Shown here: piece after piece, positions 20,091 to 29,160 of the stretch | Position numbering within the stretch: the first letter of the stretch is position 1 | Layout of the letters: the number at the start of each line of letters is the position of its first letter | DNA from: Streptomyces sp. NBC_00820 | GTDB lineage: Bacteria; Actinomycetota; Actinomycetes; Streptomycetales; Streptomycetaceae | DNA: 64,000 bases | Reading direction: 5' to 3' | Assembly (NCBI RefSeq): GCF_036347055.1 | Contig: NZ_CP108882.1 | Coordinates: 5,560,501-5,624,500 of the forward strand | Translations under genes and position numbers: made by a program | The notes under the pieces: model-generated | What the model was told of the DNA's origin: nothing | Seen by the model: the letters and a program-made list of their open reading frames with translations, nothing else | The model's database searches: none

Positions 20091-20575
20091 TGACTCCTTC
20101 TGCGTGACCGCGCTTCGCGCGGCCAGGGGAGACCGGACGGTGGGATGGGACGTCCGGGCAGAACAGGGCGGTGCGGGAACACGCGTGCAGAGGCCGGCCC
20201 GGTCCAGTCGTGAACGTGGCGTGGGGTTGCTGTGAGCCGGCCGTGGGAAGAGTGGCAGGTGATCACTGCTCCTGTCAGGACCGCGTCAGGAACTTGGCCG
20301 GAAATCGTTCGTTGATCGGATATTCATGTTCGATATGCGAAATGTTTGTAAAACGACGCATGACTGTGGCGGGGGGTGTTTTGGGGGCAGGTGGGGGCGG
20401 TGAGTTGCCGTGGTGCCGGCCGGGGCGATGAGGTGCCGTAGCGGGTCGCGGCGATGAGGTGCCGTAGCCCGGGCCGTAGCGGGTCGCGGCGATGAGGTGT
20501 CGTAGCCCGGGCCGTAGCGGGTCGCGGCGATGAGGTACCGCAGCGCGGGCCGGAGCGGTCCGCCCCTCGCGGGCC
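20091..20575. other. Intergenic region: candidate protease promoter plus tandem repeats
   Basis: 485 bases without a gene. An AT-rich patch at about 20285-20365 contains, on the minus strand, TTTACA followed by CATGAATAT-like sequence and is the best place for the protease promoter, though spacing is not ideal. From 20418 to 20556 lies a 38-bp tandem repeat, listed separately. Confidence 0.5.
20418..20556. repeat. 38-bp tandem repeat, three full copies plus a partial
   Basis: Full units start at 20443, 20481 and 20519, each beginning GGGTCGCGGCGATGAGGT and continuing to CCGGGCCGTAGC with a few substitutions. A partial copy precedes them at 20418-20442. It lies 20 nt beyond the stop of the minus-strand ABC gene at 20576, so it is in its 3' untranslated region. 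It is not a CRISPR: there are no spacers. Confidence 0.9.
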
Positions 20576-22372
20576 TCAGTTCGGGGTGCCGTCCCCGTGC
20601 CAGGTCCGCCACAGGGCGGCATAGGCGCCGCCGGCCGCCACCAGGTCCTCGTGGGAGCCCAGTTCGGTGACGAGACCGTCCTCCATGACCGCCACCCGGT
20701 CCGCGTCGTGGGCCGTGTGCAGACGGTGGGCGATGGCGATGACCGTACGGCCCTCCAGGACCGCGGCGAGCGCGCGCTCGGTGTGGCGGGCGGTGGTGGG
20801 ATCGAGGAGCGCGGTCGCCTCGTCGAGGATGAGGGTGTGCGGATCGGCCAGCACCACCCGGGCCAGCGCCAGTTGCTGGGTCTGGGAGCCGTCGGTGAGG
20901 CAAGCGCCTTTCGGCCCCGAGGAACCGGGACCCCGGGGAAGGCCGCCCGCGCCGAGGCGGGTGCCGAGCCCGTCCGGCAGGTCACGCACCCAGCCGTCGG
21001 CGTCCACGGTGGCCAGCGCCTGCCACAACTCCTCGTCCGTGGCACCCGGTTCGGCGATCAGCAGGTTGTCGCGGACCGTACCCAGGAACACATGGTGCTC
21101 CTGGGTGACCAGCACCACCTGGCGGCGCAACCGCTCCGGCGTCAGCCCGGCGACCGGCACCCCGCCCACCGTCACCGTGCCCGCGCTGGGACTGTCGATC
21201 CCCGCGATCAGCCTGCTGAGGGTCGTCTTGCCCGCGCCCGACGGGCCGACCACGGCGATCCGTTCACCGGGACGGACGGTCAGATCGACCCCGCGCAGCA
21301 CCTCCCGGCCGCGCCCGTAGGCGTAACGGACGCCGGTGGCGTCGATACGGTCGCCGTCCGGAACCACCTCCCCGGCGGCCGGCGCCACCCGCGGGGCACG
21401 GGCCAGACCCTCCACCCGGGCGAAGGAGGCCCCGCTGGACTGCAGTTGCTCGACCCGTACCAGCACCGCGTCCAGCGGCTCGCTGAACTGCCGCAGATAC
21501 AGCCCCGCCGCCACCACCGCGCCCAGGCTCACCGTGCCGTGCGCGTGCAGCACCCCGCCGATCAGCAGCACGCCGGCCACGGGCAGGAGATACGACACCT
21601 CGACCGCCGGGAAGAACACGGTCCGCAGGTACAGCGTGTGCAGGCGGGTGCGCCGCGACGTCTCCAGCGCCGCACCGCCGGCGGTGACGCGCCGGCCGGC
21701 CAGCCGGAACGCCTCGACCGTCCGCGCACCGGCCGCCGTCGCCGCGAGGGTCTCGGCGACGTCCGAGGTGGCCGCGCCCTCGGCGAGGTAGGCCGCCCGC
21801 GCCCGCCGCAGATACCAGCGCACCACGATCGCGACCGGCACCAGGCCGGTCGTCCCGACGGCACCCAGCAGCGGGTCGATGAGGAACACCGCGCCGAGCA
21901 GGAACAGCGCCTGCACCCCCTGAACGAGTATCTCGGGGCCCGCGTCGCGCAGCGTGGTGCCGACGGTCGTCACATCGGCCGTGCCCCGGGCGGTCAGGTC
22001 GCCGGTGCCGGCCCGCTCCACCACCGACGCGGGCAGCGCCAGCGCACGGTCGACGAACTCCTCCCGCACCCGGGCCAGCGTCCGCTCCCCGAACCGGTGC
22101 CCCACGTACCGCGCCCAGCGCGCCACCAGCAGCTGTGCCGCCGAACACAGCAGGATGACCGGCGCCAGCCGGTCCACCGCCGCGACACCGTCCCCGGACC
22201 GCACCGCGTCCACGATCCGCCCGACCAGCCACGGGCCGGCGAGACCCGCCACGGCCGCCGCCGCGTTCAGCGCCAGGACGGCCGCGAAGACCCGCCCGTC
22301 GGCGCGCACCAGCCGCAGCGCAGCCCGCCGTACGTCGGCCGGCCCGGCGATGGGCAGCTTCCCGTCGGTCAC
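20576..22372 (-). CDS. ABC exporter half-transporter with intact Walker A but degenerate signature motif
   Basis: A 598-residue half-transporter: a six-helix membrane domain (about 20-310) and a nucleotide-binding domain. Walker A is intact (GPSGAGKTTL), as are Walker B (TLILDEATALLD) and the H-loop (IAHRLHTA). The signature region is not LSGGQ but LTDGSQTQQLALAR, preceded by an unusual insertion rich in Gly, Pro and Ser (LPRGPGSSGPKGAC). ATG 22372 overlaps the upstream gene stop by 4 nt. Together the two form an asymmetric heterodimeric exporter whose motif losses are complementary. The substrate is unknown. Confidence 0.9.
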   Translation of the reverse strand: MTDGKLPIAGPADVRRAALRLVRADGRVFAAVLALNAAAAVAGLAGPWLVGRIVDAVRSGDGVAAVDRLAPVILLCSAAQLLVARWARYVGHRFGERTLARVREEFVDRALALPASVVERAGTGDLTARGTADVTTVGTTLRDAGPEILVQGVQALFLLGAVFLIDPLLGAVGTTGLVPVAIVVRWYLRRARAAYLAEGAATSDVAETLAATAAGARTVEAFRLAGRRVTAGGAALETSRRTRLHTLYLRTVFFPAVEVSYLLPVAGVLLIGGVLHAHGTVSLGAVVAAGLYLRQFSEPLDAVLVRVEQLQSSGASFARVEGLARAPRVAPAAGEVVPDGDRIDATGVRYAYGRGREVLRGVDLTVRPGERIAVVGPSGAGKTTLSRLIAGIDSPSAGTVTVGGVPVAGLTPERLRRQVVLVTQEHHVFLGTVRDNLLIAEPGATDEELWQALATVDADGWVRDLPDGLGTRLGAGGLPRGPGSSGPKGACLTDGSQTQQLALARVVLADPHTLILDEATALLDPTTARHTERALAAVLEGRTVIAIAHRLHTAHDADRVAVMEDGLVTELGSHEDLVAAGGAYAALWRTWHGDGTPN

Positions 22373-24189
22373 CTCGCTCCCTCCGTGTCAGCGACCGCGT
22401 CCGCGCCGGTGTGCGTATCGGCGTCTGTGTCTGTGTCTGCGCCTGCGTCTGCACCTGGGTCTGCGCCCGCGCCGGCGTCCGTGTCCGTCTCCGCGTCGGC
22501 CTCCCTGGTCACCAGTGCCCGGTATCCCGGTTCCCCGGCGAGCAGTTCGCGGTGGCTCCCGGTCGCCGCGACCTTGCCGTCGACCAGGTAGTGCACGGTG
22601 TCCGCGCGGTCGAGGACGAGCGGGGAGGCACTCGTCACCACGGTCGTACGCCCCGCGCGTGACGCGCGCAGCCGGTCGGCCACCACGGCCTCGGTGTGGG
22701 CGTCGAGCGCGGAGGTCGGTTCGACGGCCAGCAGTACCTCCGGCGCGGCCAGCAGCGCCCGTACGAGCCGTACCCGTTGCCGTTGGCCACCCGAGAGGTT
22801 GCGGCCCTGGGCGTCGACCTGCGCGTCGAGCCCGTCGGGCAGCCCCCGCACGATGTCGTCGGCCGCCGCCGCGTGCACGGCACGCGCCACCTCCGCCTCG
22901 TCCGGCTCCCGGCACCCACCGACCAGCTCGCGCAGCGGCCCCGCGAACAGGTCGGCCTCGTGGTCGGCGACCAGGATGCGCTCGCGCACCCGCGGCAGGG
23001 GGATGTCGTCCAGGCGGACGTCGCCCCAGGTGACGTCCGAGGGCGCGTACCGGCCGAGGCGGTCCACCACGGCGGCCGCGTCCGCCGGCCGCGCCGCGGC
23101 CAGCGCGGTCAGCCCGCCGGGCGGCACCCGCACGCCCGACTCGGGATCGTGCAGCACGGACGGTTCGGCCGGCGGGTCGGCGGTGCCGGCATCCGGCGCG
23201 GGTTCGAGCCGCAGCAGCCGTACGACGCGCTCCGCCGCCACCACGCCGCGGCTGAGGTAGTAGGCGCCGTCGATCAGCATGGCCACCGGCCACCCGGCCA
23301 GCACGGCGACATATCCGTACACCGACACCAGCTCGCCCACGGTGATCTCCCCGCGGGCCGCCATCCGCGCCCCCAGCCAGGTCACCACGGCCAGGAACAG
23401 GGTCGGCAGGCCCGCCCCCAGCGCCTGGATCCAGCTGGTCACGGCGCCCACGCGGTACCCCTGTTCGCGCAGCCGCCGCGAGTCCCGGCGGAAGGAGTCG
23501 GCGACGAGCCCCTTGCCGCCCAGGCCGCCCAGTACGCGCAGACCGCCCGCGAGGTCACCGATCCGCGCGGTCAGCACCCCCTGCCGTTCGCGGTACTCGG
23601 TCTCCGCCCCGCGCAGCCGCCCCATCAGCGGCCCGACGAGCACGCCGATCAGCGGCACCCCGACGAGCACCACCACGGCCAGCCGCACGGAGACCGACAG
23701 CAGCAGCCCCGCGACGACGACGTAGGACATGAGCGCGCCGATGCCGGGTCCGACCACCGTCATGGCGGCGGCGATCGTCTGCACGTCGCCGACGCCGATC
23801 GTGACCACCTCACCGGCCCCCGTCTGCCCGGGCAGCGTGGCCCCCAGCCGCACCGCCTGGCGCACGACGACCTTCACCGTGCGGAAGTTGGCGTCCAGCC
23901 GTACCCGGGTCATCGTGCGGTGCCGCATGATGCTCAGCCAGGCGTTGAGGGACCCGACCGCGAACAGCGCGGCCGTCCACCCGGCCAGCGCCCCCGTGTC
24001 GCCCGGCTCCAGGCCCTCGTCGACCGCCCTCGCCATCAGGTACGGCGTCGCCGCCAGCAGCGTCATCCACGTACAGCTCAGCACCGCTCCGGCCGCGGCC
24101 CGGCCCGGCTGCCGGGTCACCAGCCACCACAGGTATCGCCGGCCGCCGCGGCAGTCGGGTGTGCCGGGATCCTCGTACGCGTCGATCAT
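22369..24189 (-). CDS. ABC exporter half-transporter with intact signature but lost Walker A
   Basis: A 606-residue partner, first gene of the pair. The membrane domain covers about 25-310. In the nucleotide-binding domain the Walker A position reads LTALAAARPADAAAVV, with no GxxGxGK. The Walker B aspartate is replaced (VLLAVEPTSALD keeps the Glu), and the H-loop His is Ser (VVTSASPL). The signature NLSGGQRQRVRLVRA is perfect. The last approximately 45 residues are an Asp/Ala/Thr/Gly repeat tail encoded by near-hexameric DNA. ATG 24189 is chosen because membrane-domain homology starts shortly after; the longer frame upstream lacks support. Confidence 0.9.
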   Translation of the reverse strand: MIDAYEDPGTPDCRGGRRYLWWLVTRQPGRAAAGAVLSCTWMTLLAATPYLMARAVDEGLEPGDTGALAGWTAALFAVGSLNAWLSIMRHRTMTRVRLDANFRTVKVVVRQAVRLGATLPGQTGAGEVVTIGVGDVQTIAAAMTVVGPGIGALMSYVVVAGLLLSVSVRLAVVVLVGVPLIGVLVGPLMGRLRGAETEYRERQGVLTARIGDLAGGLRVLGGLGGKGLVADSFRRDSRRLREQGYRVGAVTSWIQALGAGLPTLFLAVVTWLGARMAARGEITVGELVSVYGYVAVLAGWPVAMLIDGAYYLSRGVVAAERVVRLLRLEPAPDAGTADPPAEPSVLHDPESGVRVPPGGLTALAAARPADAAAVVDRLGRYAPSDVTWGDVRLDDIPLPRVRERILVADHEADLFAGPLRELVGGCREPDEAEVARAVHAAAADDIVRGLPDGLDAQVDAQGRNLSGGQRQRVRLVRALLAAPEVLLAVEPTSALDAHTEAVVADRLRASRAGRTTVVTSASPLVLDRADTVHYLVDGKVAATGSHRELLAGEPGYRALVTREADAETDTDAGAGADPGADAGADTDTDADTHTGADAVADTEGAR

Positions 24190-24472
24190 CGCGGTCCGCT
24201 TTCCCGTAGGTTCCTCGCGAGCTCGGCCAGGCAGGCGGTCTTGCAGGCTACCGAGGGTGCCGGGGGTTGCCCATCGAATAATCCCGGCGGCGGGACGGCG
24301 GGATCCGGGCCCCGTGGGCTGCTCGGGCTGACGTTCGCGCGGGGTGAAAATGTGCGCTTTGGTGTAGACATGGCGCTTCTGTGGCATCCGGTGGCCCGGT
24401 CGGGGGAGGAATGGAGTCGACCGGGGTTCCGACGGAATCCCGTGGACCGAACCGAGCGGGAATGGAGAGTTC

Positions 24473-25003
24473 GTGGTGCGTACGACGACTTGGAAGACCG
24501 CCGTCACCGCCGCCACCACCTTGCTGGTGGGTGCGCTGGGCGGGGGACCGGCGCAGGCGTCCTTGCCGACCGCCGCGGCATCACCGGACGCGGGCGTGGC
24601 GCCCTCGTCGTGCCGGCCGGCGAACCACATCGCCGAGATCGCCGCGGACGCCCCGAGTTCAGGGCATCGCCACTACCGCGTCACCCTGACCGCGGCGCCC
24701 GGGTACGAACCGTGCGAGCTGGCGGGGTCGCCGACCGACGTGCGGTTCTCCCGCCACGGTCTCCCGGACGGCGTCACGGCCGGCCGGTACGGCTCGCAGA
24801 GCACGGTGGTGACCTTCGGCCCGGGCCACCCGGTCCACTTCGACATCCAGGTCCCCAGCGGCGCCGGGGGTGTTCTCGCCGACGAGGCGGCCTTCACGCT
24901 CAGGACCCCGGACGGCGGGGTGATCCCCGGCGAGTCCACCGCCTACGGCCAGTTCACCGTCGACGCCGGCACCCTCATCGGCCCGGTCGGACCAGGGGCC
25001 TGA
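24473..25003 (+). CDS. Small secreted DUF4232-like protein
   Basis: A 176-residue protein with a signal peptide (about 1-30, ending near PAQAS) and one Ig-like domain. CRPANHIAEI, GHRHYRVTLTAAPGYEPCELAG and the late PDGGVIPGESTAYGQF resemble the DUF4232 family of secreted or lipid-linked actinobacterial proteins. The two cysteines probably form a disulfide. GTG 24473 or GTG 24476 can start; GGAGAG lies just upstream and suits both. It diverges from the ABC pair and converges on the next one. Function unknown. Confidence 0.7.
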   Translation: MVRTTTWKTAVTAATTLLVGALGGGPAQASLPTAAASPDAGVAPSSCRPANHIAEIAADAPSSGHRHYRVTLTAAPGYEPCELAGSPTDVRFSRHGLPDGVTAGRYGSQSTVVTFGPGHPVHFDIQVPSGAGGVLADEAAFTLRTPDGGVIPGESTAYGQFTVDAGTLIGPVGPGA

Positions 25004-25130
25004 TCACGCGGGCCACCCGAACCCGCAGGCGGGCCACTCGCGCGCGGGCCGCTCGAGGGCGCGTACCGCTCGCTCCACCTCGGCACGGCGCTCGTGCGCA
25101 TCCGCTGCCGGCGTGGCGCGAGCATCCCGC

Positions 25131-25242
25131 GGACGCCGGACGCCGGACGCCGGACGCCGGACGCCGGACGCCGGACGCCGGACGCCGGACGCCGGACGCC
25201 GGACGCCGGACGCCGGACGCCGGACGCCGGACGCCGGACGCC
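25131..25242. repeat. Sixteen perfect copies of a 7-bp repeat (GGACGCC)
   Basis: From 25131 to 25242 the heptamer GGACGCC is repeated 16 times without a change (112 bp). It begins 128 nt after the secreted-protein stop and ends 14 nt before the minus-strand ABC stop at 25257, so it lies in the 3' regions of two convergent genes. Reading frames through it give only an artificial RRTPDAG repeat. It is expected to change length by slippage. Confidence 0.97.
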
Positions 25243-25256
25243 GGGGCCCGGGGGCC

Positions 25257-27128
25257 TCAGGCCAGGCTGTCCCGCCAGGCCTTGTGCAGGTCCGCGAACC
25301 GGCCCGTGCCGGCGATCAGTTCGTCCGGGGCGCCGTCCTCGACGATCCGTCCGTGCTCCATCACCAGCACCCGGTCCGCGATCTCCACCGTGGACAGCCG
25401 GTGCGCGATCACCATGGCGGTGCGGCCGCGCAGCACCGTCGACATCGCGCGCTGCACGGCCCGTTCGCCCGGGATGTCCAGCGAGCTGGTGGCCTCGTCC
25501 AGGATCAGTACGGCGGGGTCGGCGAGCAACGCGCGGGCGAACGCGACCAGTTGGCGCTGTCCGGCGGAGATGCGGCCGCCGCGCTTGCGTACGTCCGTGT
25601 CGTAGCCGTCGGGCAGTCCGCTGATGAACTCGTGCGCGCCGATGGCCTTCGCCGCCTGCTCGATCTCCGCGCGGGTGGCCTCCGGGCGGCCGATCGCGAT
25701 GTTGTCCGCGACCGTGCCGGAGAACAGGAACGCCTCCTGCGTGACCATGACCACCCCGCGGCGCAGTTCGGGGACCGACAGCTCGCGCAGGTCGACACCG
25801 TCCAGCAGCACGCGCCCCTCGGTGGGGTCGTAGAAGCGGGCGAGCAGCTTGGCCAGCGTCGACTTGCCCGCGCCCGTGGAGCCGACCAGCGCGACCGTCT
25901 CTCCGGCGGGCACGGTGAGGTCGAAGCGGGGGAGCACCTCGCCGCCGGTGCGGTAGGCGAAGCGGACCTGGTCGAAGACCACCTCGCGGCCGGGGAGATC
26001 GCTCTCCAGGGGCGGCAGTTCACGCGGTTCCGCGGGCTCGGGCACCGACGGCGTCTGCGCCAGCAGGCCCGCGATCTTCTCCAGCGAGGCGGCCGCCGAC
26101 TGGTAGGAGTTGAGGAACATGCCGAGCCGGTCGATCGGGTCGTACAGCCGGCGCAGGTACAGCACCGCCGCCGCCAGCACGCCCAGCGCCAGCGAGCCCG
26201 AGGCCACCCGGTAGGCACCCCACAGGACCATCGCCGCGACCGCCGTGTTCGCCACCAGCCGCGAGCCGACCACGTACCGGGCCATCTCCAGCATGCCGTC
26301 GCCGTTGGTCCGCGCGTGCCGCTCGTTCAGCACGGCGAACTCGGCGTCGTTGACGGCCTCCCGCCGGAAGGCGCGCACCGGGCGGATGCCGTTCATCGTC
26401 TCCACGAACTTCACGATCACCGCCGCGATCGCCGTCGACCGCGCCCGGAACACCCGCCCCGCACGCCGCCGGTAGAGCCGCACGAGCAGGAAGAGCGGCA
26501 CGAAGGAGGCCACCGCGACCGCACCGATCCCGAGATCGAGCCACAGCAGCATCGCCGAGATGTAGAGGAAGGACAGCACGACGGTCACCAGCTCCTGGAG
26601 CCCCTCGTTGAGGAGTTCGCGCAGCGACTCGACGTCCGTCGTGGAGCGGGAGATCAGCCGCCCCGAGGTGTACCGCTCGTGGAAGTCGACACTCAGCGCC
26701 TGCGCGTGCCGGAAGATCCGCCCGCGCAGGTCCAGCAGCACGTCCTGGCTGACCCGCGCCGAGGCCTCGATGAACGTGAACTGCAGCCCGCCGGAGGTCA
26801 GCGCGCACAGCAGATAGCCGACGGCCACCACGACCAGCGGCCCCCGGTCGTGGTCCCGCAGCGCCGGTACGGCGTTGTCGATGGCGTACGCCACCAGCAG
26901 CGGGGCCGCCTGCACCGCCGCCTGCTGCAACAGCAGCAGCAGGGTGGTGAACGCGACCCGGGCCTTCATCGGGGCGAGCAGTGAGCGCAGCAGGGTGCTC
27001 GTGGCGCCGGGCGGAGTGGGCAGCACGTCCCGGTCGAAGGGGTCGCCCGGGGCGTCCGGGCCCGGCTTTCCGGTGCCGGACGCGCCGGGCTCGCCGGTGG
27101 TGGGGCCGGCGCTGGTCGTCGTGGTCAT
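25257..27128 (-). CDS. ABC exporter half-transporter, complete ATPase motifs
   Basis: A 623-residue half-transporter. A Gly/Pro-rich cytoplasmic N-terminus (about 45 residues) is followed by a six-helix membrane domain and an ATPase domain with Walker A GSTGAGKST, Q-loop VTQEAFLF, signature ISAGQRQ, Walker B AVLILDEATSSLD and H-loop VIAHRLSTV. It overlaps the upstream half-transporter by 4 nt and forms the second heterodimeric exporter of the region. By family these MsbA/LmrA-like or TM287/288-like pairs export drugs, lipids or peptides; no substrate can be deduced. Confidence 0.92.
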   Translation of the reverse strand: MTTTTSAGPTTGEPGASGTGKPGPDAPGDPFDRDVLPTPPGATSTLLRSLLAPMKARVAFTTLLLLLQQAAVQAAPLLVAYAIDNAVPALRDHDRGPLVVVAVGYLLCALTSGGLQFTFIEASARVSQDVLLDLRGRIFRHAQALSVDFHERYTSGRLISRSTTDVESLRELLNEGLQELVTVVLSFLYISAMLLWLDLGIGAVAVASFVPLFLLVRLYRRRAGRVFRARSTAIAAVIVKFVETMNGIRPVRAFRREAVNDAEFAVLNERHARTNGDGMLEMARYVVGSRLVANTAVAAMVLWGAYRVASGSLALGVLAAAVLYLRRLYDPIDRLGMFLNSYQSAAASLEKIAGLLAQTPSVPEPAEPRELPPLESDLPGREVVFDQVRFAYRTGGEVLPRFDLTVPAGETVALVGSTGAGKSTLAKLLARFYDPTEGRVLLDGVDLRELSVPELRRGVVMVTQEAFLFSGTVADNIAIGRPEATRAEIEQAAKAIGAHEFISGLPDGYDTDVRKRGGRISAGQRQLVAFARALLADPAVLILDEATSSLDIPGERAVQRAMSTVLRGRTAMVIAHRLSTVEIADRVLVMEHGRIVEDGAPDELIAGTGRFADLHKAWRDSLA

Positions 27129-28966
27129 CGGTGGTCCCCCTCTTCGCCCTCACCGGACATCAGATGCGCGTACTCGGCGTTGGTGCGCAGCAGTTCGTGG
27201 TGCGTGCCCACGGCGGTGATCCGGCCGCCCGACAGCAGGGCCACCCGGTCGGCGAGCAGCACCGTGGACGGCCGGTGGGCCACGATCAGCGCGGTCGTGT
27301 CCGCCAGCACCTGCCGCAGCGCGGCCTCCACGGCCGCCTCCGTGTGCACGTCCAGGGCGGACAGCGGGTCGTCCAGCACCAGGAACTCCGGCCGGCCGAC
27401 GACCGCGCGGGCCAGCGCGAGGCGCTGCCGCTGACCGCCGGACAGGCTCAGGCCCTGTTCGCCGACGCGGGTGCCGGGGCCCTGCGGGAGCGCGTGCGCG
27501 AAGTCGGCCTGCGCCACGGCCAGGGCGCGGTCCAGCTCCGCCGCGCCGGCGTCCTCGTCCGCCCCCATCAGGACGTTCTCGCCGACGCTCGTGGAGAACA
27601 GCGTGGGCTCCTCGAACGCCATGGCGACCCGGGCGCGCAGTTCCTCCCGGGACATCGCGGTGATGTCGGTGCCGTGCAGGGTGATGCGGCCGGACGTGAC
27701 GTCGTGCAGGCGGGGGATCAGCGCGGTGAGGGTCGTCTTCCCGCTGCCGGTCGCGCCGACCAGGGCCATGGACTCGCCGGGGCGGATGTACAGGTCGACG
27801 CGGTCGAGGAGGGGAGGGGAGTGCGGCGGGGCGTCGGGGTAGCGGAAGGAGACGTTCTCGAACCGCAGACCCTTCGCGGGAGCGGGACCCTTCGCGGGAG
27901 TGGCAGCGAGAGTGGGGGTGCCCCGCTCCTGCGTCCCGCCCTCCGTCGTCCCCCGCTCCCGCGTCCCGCTCTCCGGTGCCTCGTCCATCACCTCGAAGTA
28001 CCGTTCCGTGGCCGTGGCCGCCTCCTGGCTCATCGCCAGCAGGAAGCCGATCGAGTCCACCGGCCAGCGCAGCGCGAGCGCGGTGCTCAGGAAGGCGACC
28101 AGGGTGCCCGCCGACAGATCCCCGTCCGCCACCTGAAGGGCACCCAGCACCAGCGCCGCGCCGATCGCCACCTCGGGCAGCGTCACGATGACGCCCCAGA
28201 TGGTGGCCAGCAGCCGGGCCTTGCGCAGCTCCGTGCCGCGCAGCGTGGCCGCCAGCGCGCGGAACGTCCGGGCCTGGCTGCGGTGGCGGCCGAAGCCCTT
28301 GATGATGCGGATGCCGAGCACGCTCTCCTCGACCAGCGTCGTCACGTCCCCGACCTGGTCCTGCGCGCGCCGCGCCACCTCGGCGTACCGGCGCTCGAAG
28401 ACTACGCAGGTCCACAGCACGGGCACGGCGGGCCCGAGGATGACCAGCCCCAGCGACCAGTCCTGCAGCAGCATGATGACCACGCCGACGAGGATCGTCA
28501 CCCCGTTGACCAGCAGGAAGGTCAGCGGGAAGGCGAGGAACATGCGCAGCAGCATCAGGTCGGTGGTGGCCCGCGAGAGCAACTGGCCGGACGCCCAGCG
28601 GTCGTGGAAGGCCACCGGCAGCCGCTGGAGGTGCCGGTACAGGCCCGCCCGCATCTCCGCCTCGACGCCCGTCAGCGGCCGGGCCACCAGCCGGCGCCGT
28701 ATCCCGAACAGCGCCGCCTCGGCGATGCCGAGCAGCAGCAGGTACAGCGCGCCGAGCCAGACTCCGGCCGGATCCCGGTCGGCGACGGGTCCGTCGACCA
28801 TCCACTTCAGGACGAGCGGGATCACCAGTCCGGTGCACGAGGCGAGGACCGCCACGAACGCGGCCGCGCCCAGCCGGACCCGGACGGGGCGGACGTACGG
28901 CCACAGCCTCAGCAGGGTGCGTACGGCGGAGCGTTCCTCGGTGGTTGCACGTGTCGTGGGCATCAT
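27125..28966 (-). CDS. ABC exporter half-transporter, catalytic Glu replaced by Asp
   Basis: A 613-residue partner of the previous gene. The membrane domain is at about 20-320. The linker holds imperfect GTRERGTTEGGTQERGT and ATPAKGPAPAKG repeats. The ATPase domain has Walker A GATGSGKTTL, signature LSLSGGQRQRLALAR and H-loop VAHRPSTV, but Walker B ends FLVLDDPLSALD, so the catalytic Glu is Asp, the usual mark of the degenerate site in heterodimeric exporters. ATG 28966 and ATG 28963 are adjacent; no ribosome site is evident, so it may be leaderless. It is the first gene of its operon. Confidence 0.92.
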   Translation of the reverse strand: MMPTTRATTEERSAVRTLLRLWPYVRPVRVRLGAAAFVAVLASCTGLVIPLVLKWMVDGPVADRDPAGVWLGALYLLLLGIAEAALFGIRRRLVARPLTGVEAEMRAGLYRHLQRLPVAFHDRWASGQLLSRATTDLMLLRMFLAFPLTFLLVNGVTILVGVVIMLLQDWSLGLVILGPAVPVLWTCVVFERRYAEVARRAQDQVGDVTTLVEESVLGIRIIKGFGRHRSQARTFRALAATLRGTELRKARLLATIWGVIVTLPEVAIGAALVLGALQVADGDLSAGTLVAFLSTALALRWPVDSIGFLLAMSQEAATATERYFEVMDEAPESGTRERGTTEGGTQERGTPTLAATPAKGPAPAKGLRFENVSFRYPDAPPHSPPLLDRVDLYIRPGESMALVGATGSGKTTLTALIPRLHDVTSGRITLHGTDITAMSREELRARVAMAFEEPTLFSTSVGENVLMGADEDAGAAELDRALAVAQADFAHALPQGPGTRVGEQGLSLSGGQRQRLALARAVVGRPEFLVLDDPLSALDVHTEAAVEAALRQVLADTTALIVAHRPSTVLLADRVALLSGGRITAVGTHHELLRTNAEYAHLMSGEGEEGDHR

Positions 28967-29160
28967 CGCGAGCGTACGGACCGGGACCGGCGTCGCCCAC
29001 CGAGTTTCGGCCGGACCGGGGTCCGTCGCTGGTCCTACGACCAGCGCGTTCCGCGGCACCGGGCCCGGGAGGTCGTAGCCCCGGGTCAACCGATCGGACG
29101 ATGCCGCCTCGAGCGCGACGGCCGATGTGCCGGACCCCGTCCGCCCGGGACCCTCGACGC

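Noticed and set aside
25131..25242. CRISPR-like repeat array
   Set aside because: Units are 7 bp, contiguous and without spacers, and there are no cas genes. The 38-bp repeats at 20418 also lack spacers.
25113..26984. Long plus-strand frame through the heptamer array and antisense to an ABC gene
   Set aside because: The repeat peptide RRTPDAG is an artefact of the 7-bp array and the rest is the GC-frame shadow of the real minus-strand gene.
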